Assembly: GCF_000715075.1 (NCBI RefSeq)
Contig: NC_134082.1
Span: 139,612,948-139,676,947, forward strand
DNA from: Nicotiana tabacum
Taxonomy: Eukaryota; Streptophyta; Magnoliopsida; Solanales; Solanaceae
Direction of reading: 5' to 3'
DNA length: 64,000 nt
The notes under the pieces are model-generated. The model had not been told where the DNA came from. It worked only from the letters and a program-made list of their open reading frames with translations, and did no database searches. The number at the start of each line of letters is the position of its first letter. The first letter of the stretch is position 1. Of the stretch, positions 43,465 through 54,227 are shown piece by piece. The position numbers and the translations under genes are program-made.

Positions 43465-44487
43465 ATTTAGAAATTAACTATTCTACTAGATTGGACTTTT
43501 ACTTTTTGTCTATTCAAGTTTTTATTTTTTATTTTTATCTTAGTTTAATATTTTATTATCTTTGTTGATATGACATCTTGGAATGAGAATTGTTCGAATA
43601 TTGGTTATTCTTGTTATGGTGATCCTTGTCCATATTGTGGAGGACCATACTTGTGGCAAAATTGTGCATCTCAATCTGATGTGTGGAATTTTTATAATGT
43701 GTGTGGTTGTCAAGGTGACCATTGAGATGGTTATTCTAATTCTTATTATCCCTCTCAGAGCTCATATTATAATATTTCTAATAATGTTTATGAGTTTGAT
43801 AGGAGCAAGGAAGTGGAGGATATGGAACGCGTTGCGCGTATTATGGACATGATGAGGCAAGTAGTAGCCGAGCAACAGAACATGATGAGGCAAGTAGCCG
43901 AGCAACAAGTTGTTAGCGATCAAAGGACTGCATGCTAGAATGGACGAATTAAAGGCCAATTTTCAAGAAGAACCTCAACTTGATGAAGAGAGAGAGTTCC
44001 CACAAGAAGATAACTTTGGAGAAGCAGATATCATGAGCCAATCTTGGCTAGAGGAACAAGCTCAACTGGTAAAATTTCATGGAGTTCTACGTAATGGTTT
44101 GTCAAATATAGAGAACAACTGATAGACGAAAGAAATGTGCTCAGACAAGAGATAGACCAATTTGGCTTAGATATCCATGACCTGCTGGATCAATTGAATA
44201 AAAAATTTGAGGCGTCTGATGCCCTACAACCTACTTTTGTGGATACTGGCTAGCTTGTGGAGCAAAAAGAAGAATTCCAACTATTCGACCAAAATATTTT
44301 TAATAATGCCCAGGGTGACGAAGTGTGCAAAAGTGAGGATGTCAAAAGTGAAGTGATTCTAGAATTGGACCGCATTAGACCTCATTCTAACATTATATTT
44401 GGTAGGTGACATGAGTATTGATCCATTCGAGCATATGGAGGAGTCAATGGATAGGGAAACAAAGTGCTTATATTCTGAAATTTGTGA
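43465..44487 (+). pseudogene. 5' internal region of the Athila-like element, broken N-terminal ORF
   Basis: The ATG at 43570 opens a frame rich in Cys, Tyr and Asn (MTSWNENCSNIGYSCYGDPC…), with 'CYGDPCPYCGGPYLWQNC' resembling a zinc knuckle, and stops near 43725. Downstream in the same frame and others are a Met/Gln-rich repeat ('MMRQVVAEQQNMMRQVAEQQ'), and a coiled-coil-like stretch ('ERNVLRQEIDQFGLDIHDLLDQLNKKF', about 44128-44208). No capsid, protease or RT is seen before the minus-strand LTR begins. I do not recognise the protein family; it may be the start of a gag in a non-autonomous element. Confidence 0.45.
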
Positions 44488-46299
44488 TGTCAAGGAGACA
44501 AAATGACATCTTAAAGGCCAAGAAGTTCAAGATGCGATACCTATTGCTAGGCAAGCCAACACTAATCAACTAGTGAATTTCCGTTTAAATAATTAGCAAG
44601 TGATGACTTCCCCTTATTTGGTAAAAATTTAGGAGTTTAAAATTTAAGCATAAATAACTGGGAGCAATAAATACGAATCATAATCATGTAAGTAAACAAA
44701 AATCATAAGTCTACTAGTATGTGTACCAAGACCTGATATCACAAGTATGTGGGCAATATAGTAGAATATACAAACAAATCTATCCTACTGTTTGGAGAGG
44801 AATAGACAAGAAAATAAACACATAAGGGAGACTCCAGCTGCTGTAGAACGGCTCAAAAAGGGCAGTTAACCGGGAAGTCTCAAGATAAGGAGTCGAGTCT
44901 ACACGCTAGACTGATGGCCAGATGCACCTGCCTAAAAGCCTGTACAATCAAGTACAGAAGTGTAGCGTGAGTATATAAAAATATGTACCCCATAAGTATC
45001 TCGTCTAACCTCGAAGAAGTAGTGATGAGGGGTCAACTCTGACACTTACTAGGGCCAATAATATAATAATATGAAGTTCAAGTTGTAAATCATGATATGT
45101 GTAGATAACAACAACAAGCTCAAAACAAGAATAATAACGGAAAATCCTTCCATCATGTCTAAGAATTCAAGCACCTTCTTTATTTAAGGACAAGTAAACT
45201 TTCAAGAAACAAATTGTACAAACTATTAATAGATTTCAGTTCTATTATCACACACAAATACCACCGAGGACGTTCGGCCCGATCCAACATAAAAGTAAAT
45301 TGTGCACTGCCGAGGGTCGAATGGCGCGAACCATAGATGCATCTATAAATTTCCCCGCTCGCGAATCTTACATGCGACGCGGTCCCTGCTCGCGAATCTT
45401 ACATGCGACGCGGTCCCCCGCTCGCAAATCATACATGCGACGCGGTAAAAACATAACCCTTCTCGAAAATCATATGTGTGACGTGGTCTAGCATAATCTT
45501 ATCATTTAAATCATAATCCTTCCTTAAATTATTTTTCAAAAATGAAGACAATTCAACTTGAAGCCTTTAAATCCTTAGAATTTCCTCAACTTAATTCCTT
45601 TCATAACAATTAGCACATATAATCAAATAATAGTGTCCACAAAGCATGGTGTAACCCTAAAACTACCCGGATATAATAGAAATAATAGCTACGTACGAAC
45701 TCTCATCACTTCATGCGTCCATAGCCCCCACAATTAATCACATTTAATTAAGTTCACATATGGGAAAATTTCCCTCTTACAAGGTTAGAAAAGAGATTTA
45801 CCTTGCTTCAAAGCTTACTTTCGAACTCAAGAATGCTCTTAAACCTTCAAACCAGAGCCGAACAATCCAAAACTATTCAAATAGTGTAAAAACCAATCAT
45901 TATAGGTTCATAAGTTCATAGTCTAGCTATTCGAGTGATTACCCAATCCCAAAGGCAAGATTCATAAAATTCACCCCCAGGACCACGTGCCGGATTCCGG
46001 AAATGTTTGAAGGAAGTTGTTACCATAACCTAAGAAACATAAATATATGATTACCACTAAGTTTCATGGTCGATTTCGTGGTAAAAATTTCATTCTTGTC
46101 AAACCCTAGGTTTTCAATCTAACCCATGATTTCTACCAATTTTTATGTTGGAATCTACCCAAGATTTATGTATTGAACTCACAATACGTAGGAATTTCCT
46201 ACCTCCAAAAGCTAAGTGGAGATCCCTGTCAAAATGCTCCAATAATCTCCCAAAGAGTGAGAGAAAATGAGTGAAAATGGCTTGAGTTCTGTATTAAAG
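44488..46299 (-). repeat. 3' LTR of the minus-strand chromovirus, distal part
   Basis: Read on the minus strand it has the plan of the 26564-29320 LTR: the stretch at 45060-44890 matches the family phrase for 28800-28900 (around 'taggcttggcacttactagg'), and 'gcttgcctagca' at 44550-44564 lies near the LTR end. The left end at 44488 (TGTC on plus) is a judgement. A CpG-rich array ('cgctcgcgaatc…catgcgacgcgg') lies at 45350-45485. The right end at 46299 is where the plus-strand element starts. The other part of this LTR is at 57118-57789. Confidence 0.55.
45350..45485 (-). repeat. CpG-rich short array in the minus-strand LTR
   Basis: Three to four copies of about 32 bp: 'cccgctcgcgaatc-ttacatgcgacgcggtc'. 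The last copy shows CG to TG changes. Confidence 0.8.
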
Positions 46300-48955
46300 T
46301 GTTACAACCCATATCCACATGTGTTAGTTAATGCCATATATTAGTTAACATAAATACAAGAAGGAATTATCTTTGAGATGATAAGAAGTCAATCCTATTG
46401 GTCTTAAGTGATACAAGAGTGTATAAGGGTGATTAACCAATATTAGAAGTTAAACGAATCAAGGATGTTGTAACTCGTATTTTCAGGTAATCTAGCGGTG
46501 CTTAATACACTCAAGAGGTCATTTATTAAGGTATTTTAATCATATAATATCCGTATCATAAGTCTTGAAGTCAAACGAGTTATGAAACAAAAGTCGACAA
46601 AAGTTGTCGCAACTTAGGTTCATAATTTTACTTAAACATTAGGTCAAATGTTTCTAATCTTTTCTCATAATTTACAAGGAATTACGGGGTGATCTACCCA
46701 CCAAATTAAAGATATATGAGTCTAGTTTCCAACGCATTAAACCGTTCATCGATACGATATCGGAGTAGAGAGATATTCGCGTTTTCGCGAGACTGCGCCA
46801 AGCACCTCTCTATGGGGCCCACTAAGTCAGTTTAAGATATTTGGACTTATATAGGATGACCACAACCCGTTTTTAGTCATTTCTTTTCACTATTTTCAGA
46901 ACTTAGAACCCTAGGAACATCCTCTCAAGGTTCTCTCAAGATTCAAGACCCAAAAAAGGGCAAACAACACAAATCAAGTGTCGGGAATTCCGTGGCGCTA
47001 GTAAGTCTCTTGTTCTTCTTGTTGTTGCTCATTTTTGTGTCGTTCCAACTCGTGTGGGAGGTTGTTTTAAAGGGTATATGTTCTGTAAATACTCCCTAAT
47101 GTTCTTAATATTAATCCTAGGTGATTTCAAGCCTTCTAAAGTGATTCTAGTGCCGAAAAACACTAATTGATCGCTAGTTTCATTTTTTTGTTGTTGTGGC
47201 AGCATTGGAGGGATATTTCTTGGAAATTTAAGGTCAAATTGGAGTTGTTCTTTCTGTATAAAGGTAAGGAACCTCTTACTCTATATGTATTTAAGATTAT
47301 CCAAGTTGCGGCTAAGCCATTGAATCTAGAACTTGTGAGATATATATCGAAAGGTTTGGTAGTAGTGTTATTGTTTTGTGGACTGTTTTGCGTTGTTGTT
47401 GGGCTGCGTATTTTACTACTATCTTGTGGAGTTTTGGAGGAGGAAGGGTGTGGAGAAACACCATATATATGTAGGTTTATGGGCTGATAGTTATTCGTAA
47501 CATTTCCAGGTTGTTTGACACGACTACGGTGGTCGTCGTATGTATGGAGTGATTAGGCTGTGTGTGGACTATTTCGGGAGGCTCAATATGTTTATTATTG
47601 ATGATGTTTAGGCTGTTTGGTGATTGTTTTGAATGGTGTGAGGTCATATATATAGGGGAGGTGCTGTCCGTTTCATCGTAAAATAGGTTGTGGTCGATAC
47701 ATAATAGTTATGACGCTTAAATGATAACGATAGTATCGTTTCTCTTATTGTAGACTAAGGAGTTTTGACAATTGCATAGCTTGAGATTGGGGCAGTATAT
47801 ACAAGGTATGTGAGGCTATCCCTTTCCTTCTTTTGCACGACTCCGATTGTACATAATGTAATGAACGAGCTTCCAAAGATACTCTACTCTTAGAAGCTAG
47901 CAGTACTTACATTGTTTTCCCTCTTATGGAACGATTGATGTTAATGTTGCTTCTCTTATTCTTATGTTATCAATGTTGTTCATACTTCCTGAATCTTATA
48001 AGGTTCATAGTGAAGACTTAGTCCTAATAACGTGTACAGAGGATACCGACCTTACGTCACTCCGAAAGGTTTAGAATGTGATTCCATGAGTCGAGCATGC
48101 ATTATATATATGTATCTATTTTACTCTACCGAGCCACGCTATAGTTGGCCGGGTACGGCACCTATTGTGCAACCACTGATCAGTTGGGTTTTACCGAGCT
48201 CCACGTGGCCGGGTACGATTCTACCGAGCCTATTATGGCCGGGTACGATATGATGATGATGATGCCCACAGAGGCGAATGCTTTAAAGGTTTATGTATTT
48301 ATACATATGTATCATGCATTTCATGTAAGTAGCCCTCAGAGGTACTAAGATGTTACAAGTTGTATATTCTCTATCCTTGCTTACATTACTGATCGTATTT
48401 ATGGTTCCTTGCCTTACATACTCAGTACTTTATTCGTACTGACGTCCTTTTATTTGTGGACGCTGCATGTCGTGCTGCAGGTCCTGATAGACAGGCAGGT
48501 ACAGCTCTCCCACCACAGTAGATCAACGGTGATTGGCGAGATCCCTTCTCCGGACTTGCCTTGGTCTTGGTATGCAATTTTTGTTATAGACATTATGGGT
48601 ATGTCGGGGCCCTGTTCCGGCTATGTTGCAACACTAATGTTCTTTTAGAGGCTCATAGACAGGTGTCGGCTCATGTATAGTTTGGTATGCCTTGTCGGCT
48701 AGTTTTTGTTGTATAGTCTTTCATAGTAGCGTGGTAGCTCATACCTTATATGTAGTTTCTTGATTGTCTGGTCATCCCCTGCTATGTATATGCATGCCAT
48801 CATATTTTATTGCTGGTTGTCCATGATCTAGGTCTACCATTTATATTGATCTCGTCAGCCTTAAAAGATAATAATGAAGGTTAGATGAAATGTACGTTGG
48901 TGCTCGGCAAGTGTGGTCGGGTGCTAGTCATAGCCCTTCAGTTTGGGTCGTGACA
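46300..48955 (+). repeat. 5' LTR of the young chromovirus
   Basis: TGTTACAACCC to GGGTCGTGACA. A weak TATA candidate is TATATAGG at 46848. Three 'accgag…ggccgggtacg' repeats lie at 48129-48249. Short ORFs (47167-47487, 48032-48253, 48409-48648) recur unchanged in the other LTR and are not genes. Confidence 0.95.
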
Positions 48956-48959
48956 AACT

Positions 48960-48971
48960 TGGTATCAGAGC
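48960..48971 (+). promoter_or_regulatory. Primer-binding site (initiator tRNA-Met type), young chromovirus
   Basis: TGGTATCAGAGC lies 4 nt after the LTR end. The same site recurs at 56888-56899 after the right LTR. Confidence 0.95.
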
Positions 48972-49158
48972 AAGTCTGTCCTAGGGGATGTCTATGAGCC
49001 GTGTCTAGTAGAGTCTTGATTATGGATGTGTAGCGCGCCACATTTATAATCAGGAGGCTACATGACATCTAGGGTTGTTACCTTCTTCCTGAATCTAGAT
49101 CGTGCTAGAGTTGAGTCGTAAGTGTTTGTCTCTAATATTCACCTTGTTTTTTTCAGTG

Positions 49159-50136
49159 ATGCCTTCGACTAGGAAGCAAACGATTAGTAGGCGGCTTGAT
49201 ACAGCAGCGGGAGAGGGTACCAGTCAGGTGCCCCAAGTCAGAGCAGGACAAAGTGAGGCTCAAAGTGAGATGCCCTCTCATATCTCATCTACTCCATCTC
49301 CTCCAGAGGATATTAGAAGGTACCCAGCGCCTCCAGTTCCTTCGTCTGACACTCCAGACCAGGATATGTGGAGTGCTTTGCAGTTATTGACTAGCTTGGT
49401 AGCTGCTCAGGCTCAGAGGCAGAATACAGGTGCTGCTGAGAAACCAGTTAGTACAAGAGTTCGTGATTTTATTAATTTAGACCCTCCAGTGTTTACCGGA
49501 TCAGACCCCAAGGAGGACCCACAGACGTTTATTGACCAGGTTCATCGTACATTTCGTGTTATGCATGTTAGTGATACAGAGACAGTAGAGTTGGCTTCTT
49601 ATCGGCTACGGGATTTAGCGGTTCTCTGGTATGATAGTTGGGAGAGATCCAGGGGTCCGAACCCTCCTCCAGCTGTGTGGAAGGAATTTTCTGAGGCCTT
49701 TCTTCGTCACTACTTGCCAGTTGAGATACGACGAGCTAGAGCTGATAAGTTCTTGAACCTTAGACAAGGTAATATGAGTGTACGAGAGTACAGTATGCAG
49801 TTTGATTCTTTGGCAAGGTATGCTCCCCATATGGTGGCCGAGATGAGTGATAGGGTGCATATGTTCGTGAATGGGTTGGGACCACATCTGATAAATGAGT
49901 GTACGACAGCCTCCTTGGTGGAGGGCATGGATATTTCCCGTATTCAAGCTTATGCCCAGACCCTAGAGGATCGTAAGCGCCAGCAGAGGGCAGTTAGGGA
50001 GCAGGATAGAGGCCAGCATAAAAGGGCGAGATTTGCAGGGTATTCTGATGACTTCAGAGGCCGCATCAGGCCACAGTTTTTGAGGAGTTCGGCGCCACCT
50101 GTAGCTAGTGCTCCTCCACAGTTTCAGAGGCCTTGA
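49159..50136 (+). CDS. Chromovirus Gag (capsid part), ends at an in-frame TGA
   Basis: The likely start is the ATG at 49159 (MPSTRKQTISRRLDTAAG); the upstream in-frame ATG at 49102 only adds a hydrophobic leader-derived stretch. The N-terminal part is Ser/Pro/Gln rich and disordered. The retrotransposon Gag (capsid) domain covers about residues 105-240: 'FTGSDPKEDPQTFIDQVHRTFRVM', 'LASYRLRDLAVLWYDSW', 'FLRHYLPVEIRRARADKFLNLRQGNMSVREYSMQFDSLARYAP', 'MFVNGL'. A basic region follows. The stop TGA at 50134-50136 is in the same frame as pol; the 25 codons between it and the next ATG are open. Gag forms the particle in the cytoplasm. Confidence 0.9.
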   Translation: MPSTRKQTISRRLDTAAGEGTSQVPQVRAGQSEAQSEMPSHISSTPSPPEDIRRYPAPPVPSSDTPDQDMWSALQLLTSLVAAQAQRQNTGAAEKPVSTRVRDFINLDPPVFTGSDPKEDPQTFIDQVHRTFRVMHVSDTETVELASYRLRDLAVLWYDSWERSRGPNPPPAVWKEFSEAFLRHYLPVEIRRARADKFLNLRQGNMSVREYSMQFDSLARYAPHMVAEMSDRVHMFVNGLGPHLINECTTASLVEGMDISRIQAYAQTLEDRKRQQRAVREQDRGQHKRARFAGYSDDFRGRIRPQFLRSSAPPVASAPPQFQRP

Positions 50137-53100
50137 TATGATCGATCCTATTCTGGTCCAGGTCAGAGTTCGCGGGCATCTGGCTCGCAACATCACAGGG
50201 ATACTAGTCAGATGAGACCCCCAACACCACATTGTGATCAGTGCAGCAAGGCCCACTTTGGACTGTGTCGTCGAGGTTCTGATGCATGCTATTCGTGCGG
50301 GCAGCCTGGCCATATGATGCGGGATTGTCCTAATAGAGGAGGTGATGGTATGGCTCAGCCGACTGGATCTGTGTCTGGTTCTTCCTCATCAGTTCGACCT
50401 CCAGCACGGGGTTTTCAGCAGTCGACAGGTCGTGGTAGGGGTAGAGGTGCAGTGCCGAGTTCGAGTGGTGCTCAAAATCGAACCTATGCTCTAGTAGGTC
50501 GACAGGATCTCGAGTCGTCTCCAGATGTTGTTACAGGTATTATATCTGTGTTTTCTTATGATGTATATGCGTTGATTGATCCGGGATCTACATTATCATA
50601 TGTTACACCCTTTGTGGCTAATAAGTTTGGCATTGAACCTGAATTGATAAGTAAACCCCTCGCGGTATCTACTCCGATAGGAGATTCTGTGATTGCTAGA
50701 AGGGTATATAGAGGTTGCACTGTGATGATTTGTAGTCGTCAAACCTCAGCAAATTTATTTGAGTTAGAAATGGTTGATTTTGATGTGATAATGGGAATGG
50801 ACTGGTTGGCCTCATGCTATGCAAATGTTGACTGTCGTACGAAGATGGTTAGGTTCCAATTTCCGGGTGAACCCGTCATTGAATGGAAAGGGAACATTGC
50901 TACACCGAAAGGTAGGTTTATTTCCTATCTTAAGGCAAGGAAAATGATCTCAAAAGGTTACATTTATCATCTCGTTCGCGTTAGGGATGTGGAGGCGAAA
51001 CCGCCTACTTTACAATCAATCCCTGTGGTCAACGAATTCCCAGATGTTTTCCCAGATGAACTCCCAGGCCTTCCTCCTGAAAGGGAGATTGAGTTTAGCA
51101 TTGATGTGTTACCTGACACTCAACCGATCTCTATTCCTCCATACAGAATGGCCCCGACAGAGTTGCGAGAGTTGAAGGTGCAGTTGAAGGACTTGCTGGA
51201 TAAGGGCTTTATTAGGCCTAGCACTTCACCTTGGGGTGCACCAGTCCTATTCGTGCGGAAGAAAGACGGGTCGTTACGGATGTGTATCGACTATCGACAG
51301 TTGAATAAGTCTACTATAAAGAACAAGTATCCACTTCCAAGAATTGATGACCTGTTTGACCAACTCCAGGGTGCCAAGTATTTCTCCAAGATTGATTTAC
51401 GTTCAGGGTATCATCAGGTAAGGGTTAGGGAGAAAGATATTCCAAAGACGGCCTTCCGGACAAGATATGGGCACTTTGAGTTCTTGGTGATGTCGTTCAG
51501 GCTAACAAATGCCCCAACAGCTTTTATGGATCTCATGAATACTATATTCAGGCCCTATCTTGATGTGTTCGTGATTGTATTCATTGATGACATTCTAGTG
51601 TATTCTCGTTCGGAGGCGGAACACGCGGGCCACTTGCGGATAGTATTACAGACGCTTCAGGATCGTAAGTTATATGCTAAGCTCTCCAAATGTGAATTCT
51701 GGCTGAACTCAGTAGCATTCCTTGGCCATGTGATATCTGATGAGGGTATTAGTGTCGACACTCAGAAGATCGATGCAGTAAAGAATTGGCTGAGACCTAC
51801 AACACCATCAGAAGTCCGCAGCTTCCTAGGGCTAGCAGGATATTATAGGCGGTTTGTAGAAGGATTTTCCTCTATATCATCACCATTGACTAAGTTAACA
51901 CAAAAAGCTACCAAATTCCAGTGGTCTGACACTTGTGAACGTAGTTTTCAGGAGCTGAAGAATCGATTGACATCTGCACCAGTGCTCACTCTTCCTGAAG
52001 GAACAGAAGATTATGTGGTATATTGTGATGCCTCAGGTATAGGTTTGGGGTGCGTATTGATGCAGCGTGGGAATGTGATTGCTTATGCATCAAGACAATT
52101 GAAGAAACATGAAAAGAATTATCCAACCCATGATTTGGAATTGGCTGCAGTAATATATGCTTTGAAGATATGGCGACACTACTTATACGGCGTCCATGTT
52201 GACATCTACACAGATCACAAGAGTTTACAATACATCTTCAAGCAGAAAGAGTTGAATTTGAGGCAGCGTAGGTGGCTTGAATTATTGAAAGACTACGACG
52301 TCGAGATATTGTATCATCCCGGTAAAGCCAATGTTGTGGCAGATGCTCTCAGCCGTAAATCAATGGGAAGCTTAGTACATATTGAGGCGGGTAGATGGGG
52401 GTTGATTAAAGAGCTTCATCAGCTAGCCAATATGAGAATCAGATTGTTAGACTCTGATGACGGAGGTGTTACTGTACAGAATACATCAGAATCATCTTTG
52501 GTAGCCGAGGTAAAAGCACGACAATATGAAGATCCTATCTTAGTACGATTAAGAGAAAGCATTCAACAGTGTAAAAGTATGGCTTTTGGGATCGGAAAAG
52601 ATGGGGCACTGAGATACCAGAGCCGATTGTGTGTGCCTAATGTGGCAGGGTTGCGAGAGAAGATTATGAATGAGATTCATCAATCCCGATATTCCATCCA
52701 TCCCGGCTCGACAAAGATGTATCATGATGTCAAGGAGCAGTATTGGTGGGATAATATGAAGAAGTCTATTGCAGAATTTGTGGCCCAGTGTCCCAATTGT
52801 CAACAAGTAAAGATAGAACATCAGAAACCCGGTGGATTGCTTCAAAATATAGAGATTCCGACCTGGAAGTGGGAGGTGATTAATATGGACTTCATTATTG
52901 GATTACCTCGCTCTTATCATAAGTTTGACTCCATCTGGGTGATAATTGATCGACTTATAAAATGTGCCCATTTTCTGCCAGTGAAGACAACTTACACGGC
53001 TGAAGATTATGCGAAGTTGTATATCAAGGAGATTGTTAGGCTTCATGGTGTGCCCATATCTATTATATCAGACCGAGGAGCTCAATTTACGGCTAACTTT

Positions 53101-53985
53101 TGGAGGTCTTTCCATAAGGGTTTAGGCACACAAGTAAATCTCAGCACTGCATTTCATCCGCAGACTGACGGACAGGCTGAACGTACCATTCAGACACTGG
53201 AAGATATGCTACGAGCATGTGTTCTAGATTTTAAGGGGAATTGGGATGATCATCTTCCACTCATAGAATTTGCCTATAACAATAGCTATCATTCCAGTAT
53301 TAAAATGGCCCCATACGAGGCACTATACGGGAGGAGATGTAGATCACCAGTTGGATGGTTCGAAGTCGGTGAAACAGAATTATATGGGCCAGATTTGATT
53401 CACCAAGCTATTGAGAAGGTGAAAGTGATACAGGAGCGATTGAGGACGGCACAAAGCAGGCAAAAATCTTATTCTGATGTCCGACGTCGTGATCTAGAGT
53501 TTGAGGTTGGTGATTGGGTTTTCCTGAGGATCTCACCAATGAAGGGTATTATGCGTTTTGGGAAGAAAGGTAAGCTGAGTCCAAGGTATATCGGGCCGTA
53601 TAAAATTCTTCGACGGATTGGACAGGTTGCTTATGAGTTAGAATTGCCATCCGAATTGGAATTTGTCCACCCGGTATTCCATGTATCTATGTTGAGAAAA
53701 TGTATTGGAGACCCTTCTCGAGTCGTCCCTATCAAAGATGTACAAGTTACAGAGGACCTATCATATGAAGAAGTGCCAGTGGCGATATTAGATCGGCAAG
53801 TCCGCAAGCTGAGAACAAAAGATGTAGCTTCCGTCAAAGTATTGTGGAGGAACAAAAATATGGAAGAAATGACATGGGAAGCAGAAGAGGAGATGAAGTC
53901 TAAATACCCTTACTTATTCCAGAATGAAGATAACAAGGATGCTGGTGGAAGACAGGATACATTGGAAGAAGAAACGGCTTTATGA
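50137..53985 (+). CDS. Chromovirus Pol polyprotein (nucleocapsid, protease, RT, RNase H, integrase, chromodomain)
   Basis: In frame with Gag after one TGA; numbering here is from the ATG at 50212 (1257 aa). Zinc knuckle C26-x2-C29-x4-H34-x4-C39; protease D123-P-G-S; RT with '[13 protein letters not shown]' and active site F457-I-D-D460; RNase H from Y604-C-D-A-S; integrase zinc-binding HHCC from H823, catalytic D893, D954 and E990 (spacing 60 and 35); C-terminal GPY/F part '[19 protein letters not shown]' and a chromodomain ('[23 protein letters not shown]…[16 protein letters not shown]'). All catalytic residues are present and there is no internal stop. Chromodomain and order PR-RT-RH-INT place it in the chromovirus group, Tekay/Del-like. 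The chromodomain is thought to guide insertion to heterochromatin. Apart from the Gag stop it looks functional. Confidence 0.93.
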   Translation, partial: YDRSYSGPGQSSRASGSQHHRDTSQMRPPTPHCDQCSKAHFGLCRRGSDACYSCGQPGHMMRDCPNRGGDGMAQPTGSVSGSSSSVRPPARGFQQSTGRGRGRGAVPSSSGAQNRTYALVGRQDLESSPDVVTGIISVFSYDVYALIDPGSTLSYVTPFVANKFGIEPELISKPLAVSTPIGDSVIARRVYRGCTVMICSRQTSANLFELEMVDFDVIMGMDWLASCYANVDCRTKMVRFQFPGEPVIEWKGNIATPKGRFISYLKARKMISKGYIYHLVRVRDVEAKPPTLQSIPVVNEFPDVFPDELPGLPPEREIEFSIDVLPDTQPISIPPYRMAPTELRELKVQLKDLLDKGFIRPSTSPWGAPVLFVRKKDGSLRMCIDYRQLNKSTIKNKYPLPRIDDLFDQLQGAKYFSKIDLRSGYHQVRVREKDIPKTAFRTRYGHFEFLVMSFRLTNAPTAFMDLMNTIFRPYLDVFVIVFIDDILVYSRSEAEHAGHLRIVLQTLQDRKLYAKLSKCEFWLNSVAFLGHVISDEGISVDTQKIDAVKNWLRPTTPSEVRSFLGLAGYYRRFVEGFSSISSPLTKLTQKATKFQWSDTCERSFQELKNRLTSAPVLTLPEGTEDYVVYCDASGIGLGCVLMQRGNVIAYASRQLKKHEKNYPTHDLELAAVIYALKIWRHYLYGVHVDIYTDHKSLQYIFKQKELNLRQRRWLELLKDYDVEILYHPGKANVVADALSRKSMGSLVHIEAGRWGLIKELHQLANMRIRLLDSDDGGVTVQNTSESSLVAEVKARQYEDPILVRLRESIQQCKSMAFGIGKDGALRYQSRLCVPNVAGLREKIMNEIHQSRYSIHPGSTKMYHDVKEQYWWDNMKKSIAEFVAQCPNCQQVKIEHQKPGGLLQNIEIPTWKWEVINMDFIIGLPRSYHKFDSIWVIIDRLIKCAHFLPVKTTYTAEDYAKLYIKEIVRLHGVPISIISDRGAQFTANFWRSFHKGLGTQVNLSTAFHPQTDGQAERTIQTLEDMLRACVLDFKGNWDDHLPLIEFAYNNSYHSSIKMAPYEALYGRRCRSPVGWFEVGETELYGPDLIHQAIEKVKVIQERLRTAQSRQKSYSDVRRRDLEFEVGDWVFLRISPMKGIMRFGKKGKLSPRYIGPYKILRRIGQVAYELELPSELEFVHPVFHVSMLRKCIGDPSRVVPIKDVQVTEDLSYEEVPVAILDRQVRKLRTKDVASVKVLWRNKNMEEMTWEAEEEMKSKYPYLFQNEDNKDAGGRQDTLEEETAL

Positions 53986-54227
53986 GGTAAGCAATAATTT
54001 GAGAATACTCCTCCTTAATACAACATGGTGATATGTAGATAATGTAAATACGCATAATGCTTTGTGTAGCCTTGTGAAGCCATATGTTGGGCTTAATTAC
54101 ATGCAAGTTTTGCTAGTGACCATTTTATAGGGGAAAATTGATCGGAAATTTCCATTGGAATCCACGGTGATTTAAACTCCCCCTAAACCCTTACATTCGA
54201 GGACGAATGTTCCTAAGGGGGGGAGGG
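53986..54227 (+). other. 3' untranslated region, hairpin and polypurine tract of the young chromovirus
   Basis: Contains ACATTCG-AGGA-CGAATGT (54193-54210), a perfect 7-bp stem with a 4-nt loop, 17 nt before the LTR, then 'aagggggggaggg', the polypurine tract for plus-strand DNA priming. Confidence 0.85.

Noticed and set aside
47167..48648. ORFs 47167-47487, 48032-48253 and 48409-48648 as genes
   Set aside because: Each recurs at the same offset in the other LTR (55095-56576); they are chance frames in LTR DNA.
49102..49158. Upstream ATG at 49102 as the Gag start
   Set aside because: The added residues come from the untranslated leader; the ATG at 49159 begins the typical Gag N-terminus and is preserved in the second leader copy.
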